NCBI GenBank assembly: GCA_034429275.1
Contig: DAOUFU010000167.1
Span: forward strand, 1-57,763
DNA from: DAOUFU01 sp034429275
GTDB taxonomy: Bacteria; Chloroflexota; Anaerolineae; Aggregatilineales; Aggregatilineaceae
Direction: 5' to 3'
Length of the DNA: 57,763 bases
Below, piece after piece: positions 55,335 to 57,763 of this stretch. The translations under genes were made by a program, and so were the position numbers. The first letter of the stretch is position 1; each line of letters starts with the position of its first letter. The notes under the pieces were generated by a model. That model saw nothing but the letters and a program-made list of their open reading frames with translations. It was not told the origin of the DNA and searched no databases.

Positions 55335-57763
55335 ATGACAACCTCAACCTGGATGCAGATGGCGCGCATGGCGTGGCAGTATTTGAAGGGGCGCAAGCTG
55401 CGCACAGTCCTCACTACGCTGGCGATTGTGTTGGGCGTCGCGCTGATCTTTGCCGTCAACCTGATCATGCCCAGCGTGCTCGATATGTTCCGACAGTCCC
55501 AGGAAGCGGACCTCGAAGCGGTCGATCTGACCATCGCGGAGCGCACCGGCGAGACCTTCGATCCCGCGCCGGTCAGCCAGGCGGTGCTCGCCATCGACGG
55601 GGTGGAAGCGGCTTCTGGCGTGCTGCGCCGCCGGGTTATTCTGCCCAAAGAAAACAACCCATTGGGTGATCTTTCGGAAGTAGATGTGACCGGCGTCGAT
55701 CCGGCTTCGCTGCCTGCCGTGCGCACCTATGAGCTGCGCGAGGGGCGGCTGCTCCGGGCCAGTGGCGAAGCCATCGCCTCTACGCAGATCGGCAGCCTGG
55801 GCGAGACAATCACCGTGACGACGGCCAGCGGCCTGCAATCCTATACTATCGTCGGCATTCTCAAGGATGAGCCGGTGATCGCCCGCCTGATCATCCCACT
55901 GGCCGATGCCCAGGCCGCGCTGAACCAGCCGGGCCGTGTCAATGTGCTGGAAGTCGCCTTTCGTGATGGTGTCGACAAGGCCCAGGTCCGCGCGCAGATC
56001 AAGGCCGCGCTGGGCGACCGCTACCTGTACGACGCTCTCGCCCAAACCGACCTCGACTTCGCCGAAGTGGCCTCGCTGGCGCTCAACATGTTCGGCATGA
56101 TCGCGTTGTTCATGGGGGGTTTCCTGATCTTCAACACCTTCCGCACGGTGGTAGTGGAGCGCCGTCACGACCTGGCCATGCTGCGCGCCATCGGTGCGAC
56201 TCGCCGCCAGGTGTCACAGATGATCCTGATCGAGAGCGTGCTGCAAGGGGTGATCGGCACGCTGCTCGGCCTGATCGTGGGCTATCTGCTCACCCTCTCG
56301 GCCATCGACTTCTTCAACGAGATGCTCGGCCAGTTCATGGCAGTGGGCAACATCTCCGTCTCGTTGCGCCCGGCGGCGTTTGCCATCGCTGCCGCCATGG
56401 GCCTGCTCTCCACCCTGATCGCCGGGTACTGGCCCGCGCGCCGGGCCGGGCGAACCTCGCCGCTGGAAGCGCTGCGCCCCATGACGGCTAGCGCGCTCAA
56501 CCGAGCCAACCGTTGGGGCTTGATGGTGGGTGGCGCGGTGATGGTCATTGCGGTGGTGATGCTGCTGGGGAGCGAGAAGACGGCCCCGGTGGGTGCGATT
56601 GTATTCCTGATCGGTGCGGTCATTGCCGGGCCAGGGCTGGTGATGCCGGCGGCGCGGCTGTTCAACCCGCTGCTGACGCTGTGGTTTGCCCGCGAAGGCG
56701 ACCTGGCGCGCGGCAACCTGGTCCGCCAGCCGGGCCGTTCGGCGATCACGGCCAGCACGCTGATGATCGGGCTGGCGACCTTCATCATGATGGCTGCCCT
56801 GGTCACCGGGCTGACCGGCTTCACAACCGACCTGGTCAATACCAGTTTTTCCAGCGATATCATGCTGATGCCCCCGGCCATTGCGACCTACAGCAACCTG
56901 GTAGGGGCCGATGAAGCGCTGGGCAACCGCCTGCGCGCGCTGCCCGATGTCGCGCTGGTTGCAGAACTGCGCCACGCGACCAGCGTCACCGATGGCACCA
57001 GCCTGGAGGTCTTCGGCATCGACCCGGTGACATATCCGCAGGTCGCCCCCTTCATGTTCGTCAAGGGCGATCCGGAAGAAGCCTATGCCGCATTGAGCCA
57101 GGGCCGGACCATGATCATGAACTCGTTCCTGTCGGTGGCGCTGGGGCTGGACATCGGCGACGAGTTCACGCTGCCCACCGCCGAAGGCGACCAGACGTAT
57201 CGGCTGGTTGGTGTTGCCAACGACGTGTTGAACCTCAAGCTGAACGCGCTGTTCATCTCGCAAGACAACCTGAAGGCCGACTTCCACGAAACCGAGTCGA
57301 TCATGCTGATGATCGACCTGGTGCCGGGCGCAGACGAGCAGGCCGCCCAGGCGGAGATCGCGGCCATCGTGCGCGATTATCCCCAGTTCACGGTGGAGCT
57401 TTCGCGCGAATACCGCGACAACATGAAGAACACCGTGGGCCGCACCACCAGCATGTACTATACCATCGCGTTCCTGATCCTGATCCCTGCCGCGCTGGGC
57501 CTGCTCAATACGCTGACGATCAACGTGCTCGAACGTACTCGCGAGATCGGCATTGTGCGAGCGGTCGGTGGCAGTCGGCGGCAGGTGCGGCGCGTGGTGA
57601 TCGCCGAGGCGCTGCTGCTGGGCCTGTTTGGGGCGGCGGTCGGGGTGGTAGTCGGTGTAGCTATGAGCTACGGCTTTATCCTGGCTTTCCGCATGATCGG
57701 GTGGCAGATGCCCTACATCTTCCCGGTGATGGGTATTATCGCCGCCATTGTGATCGCGCTGCT
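55335..57763 (+). CDS. MacB/FtsX-like ABC permease, 5' part
   Basis: The frame is open from ATG 55335 (GGGAGG box upstream) to the window edge, giving at least 809 residues with no stop. The start MTTSTWMQMARMAWQYLKGRKL and the following helix (LTTLAIVLGVALIF) are typical of MacB-type permeases, followed by an exported MacB_PCD-like domain. The first FtsX domain has IALFMGGFLIFNTFRTVV and RRHDLAMLRAIGATRRQVSQMIL; the second FtsX domain, near the window end, has LLNTLTINVLERTREIGIVRAVGGSRRQV. It works with the preceding ATPase in exporting lipids, peptides or drugs. Confidence 0.92.
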   Translation, partial: MTTSTWMQMARMAWQYLKGRKLRTVLTTLAIVLGVALIFAVNLIMPSVLDMFRQSQEADLEAVDLTIAERTGETFDPAPVSQAVLAIDGVEAASGVLRRRVILPKENNPLGDLSEVDVTGVDPASLPAVRTYELREGRLLRASGEAIASTQIGSLGETITVTTASGLQSYTIVGILKDEPVIARLIIPLADAQAALNQPGRVNVLEVAFRDGVDKAQVRAQIKAALGDRYLYDALAQTDLDFAEVASLALNMFGMIALFMGGFLIFNTFRTVVVERRHDLAMLRAIGATRRQVSQMILIESVLQGVIGTLLGLIVGYLLTLSAIDFFNEMLGQFMAVGNISVSLRPAAFAIAAAMGLLSTLIAGYWPARRAGRTSPLEALRPMTASALNRANRWGLMVGGAVMVIAVVMLLGSEKTAPVGAIVFLIGAVIAGPGLVMPAARLFNPLLTLWFAREGDLARGNLVRQPGRSAITASTLMIGLATFIMMAALVTGLTGFTTDLVNTSFSSDIMLMPPAIATYSNLVGADEALGNRLRALPDVALVAELRHATSVTDGTSLEVFGIDPVTYPQVAPFMFVKGDPEEAYAALSQGRTMIMNSFLSVALGLDIGDEFTLPTAEGDQTYRLVGVANDVLNLKLNALFISQDNLKADFHETESIMLMIDLVPGADEQAAQAEIAAIVRDYPQFTVELSREYRDNMKNTVGRTTSMYYTIAFLILIPAALGLLNTLTINVLERTREIGIVRAVGGSRRQVRRVVIAEALLLGLFGAAVGVVVGVAMSYGFILAFRMIGWQMPYIFPVMGIIAAIVIAL

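Overview
The window is 57.8 kb of GC-rich, densely packed bacterial DNA. It carries about 50 protein genes and one tmRNA gene. I see no rRNA, tRNA, CRISPR array, transposase or phage gene. The most likely source is a Chloroflexota bacterium of the Anaerolineae type. That is inference: it rests on lipoproteins with Thr/Pro-rich linkers, an FHA plus PqqD-like/M50 module, a menaquinone-type Fe-S oxidoreductase inside a cytochrome c maturation locus, and many TATAAT/TATACT promoter boxes. A 16S or marker-gene tree would be needed to confirm it. Nearly all genes look like ordinary chromosomal core or accessory genes.

Layout. 1-9.2 kb: the 3' end of an SPFH/prohibitin gene, a secreted GH13 amylase/pullulanase, an MFS transporter, an SbcD/Mre11-like phosphoesterase, an acetyl-xylan-esterase-like hydrolase and a PyrK-like Fe-S protein. 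9.3-12.5 kb: small hypothetical genes, then a compact operon of a Zn-ribbon protein, a double-FHA protein and a membrane M50-like metalloprotease with repeated W-x6-T motifs that look like FHA docking sites. 12.5-16.7 kb: glutaminyl cyclotransferase, inositol monophosphatase, a DUF318-type permease and a TolB-like propeller protein. 16.8-20.6 kb: a response regulator, histidine kinase and triple-PDZ protein; 11-bp phased PhoB-like boxes lie in front of the PDZ gene. 20.6-28.8 kb: histidine phosphatase, YkvA protein, MFS transporter, carboxylesterase, a putative HExxH protease, an M20 peptidase, a membrane protein and a lipoprotein; the last two have leaderless promoters. 28.8-31.2 kb: a MerR regulator with a textbook 19-bp-spacer promoter, ssrA, and a luciferase-like oxidoreductase.

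31.2-44.2 kb is the largest functional unit, a complete System I cytochrome c maturation locus on the minus strand. Its order is ccmE, ccmF, ccmH, ccmG, a ccmI-like gene, a c-type cytochrome lipoprotein, ccmA, ccmB, an unusual DUF6884-like protein, a membrane Fe-S oxidoreductase, ccmC and ccmD. CcmE has the rarer CxxxY haem-binding motif. The locus couples haem export and attachment to at least one likely substrate cytochrome and a quinone-linked oxidoreductase.

44.5-57.8 kb: GAPDH, a Tat-exported GH3 glycosidase lipoprotein, a SulP transporter with STAS and cNMP domains, a 58-residue Gly-rich protein, a small cupin, an ABC-F ATPase, a polysaccharide-deacetylase-like protein, and a PadR regulator in front of a MacB-type ABC exporter whose permease runs off the window. 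The ABC-F gene has a leader with a promoter, a near-leaderless 22-codon upstream ORF and a terminator hairpin, which is the architecture of translation-controlled attenuation. The most interesting leads are this attenuator, the FHA/W-x6-T/M50 module, the leaderless promoters and the phased boxes in front of the PDZ gene.
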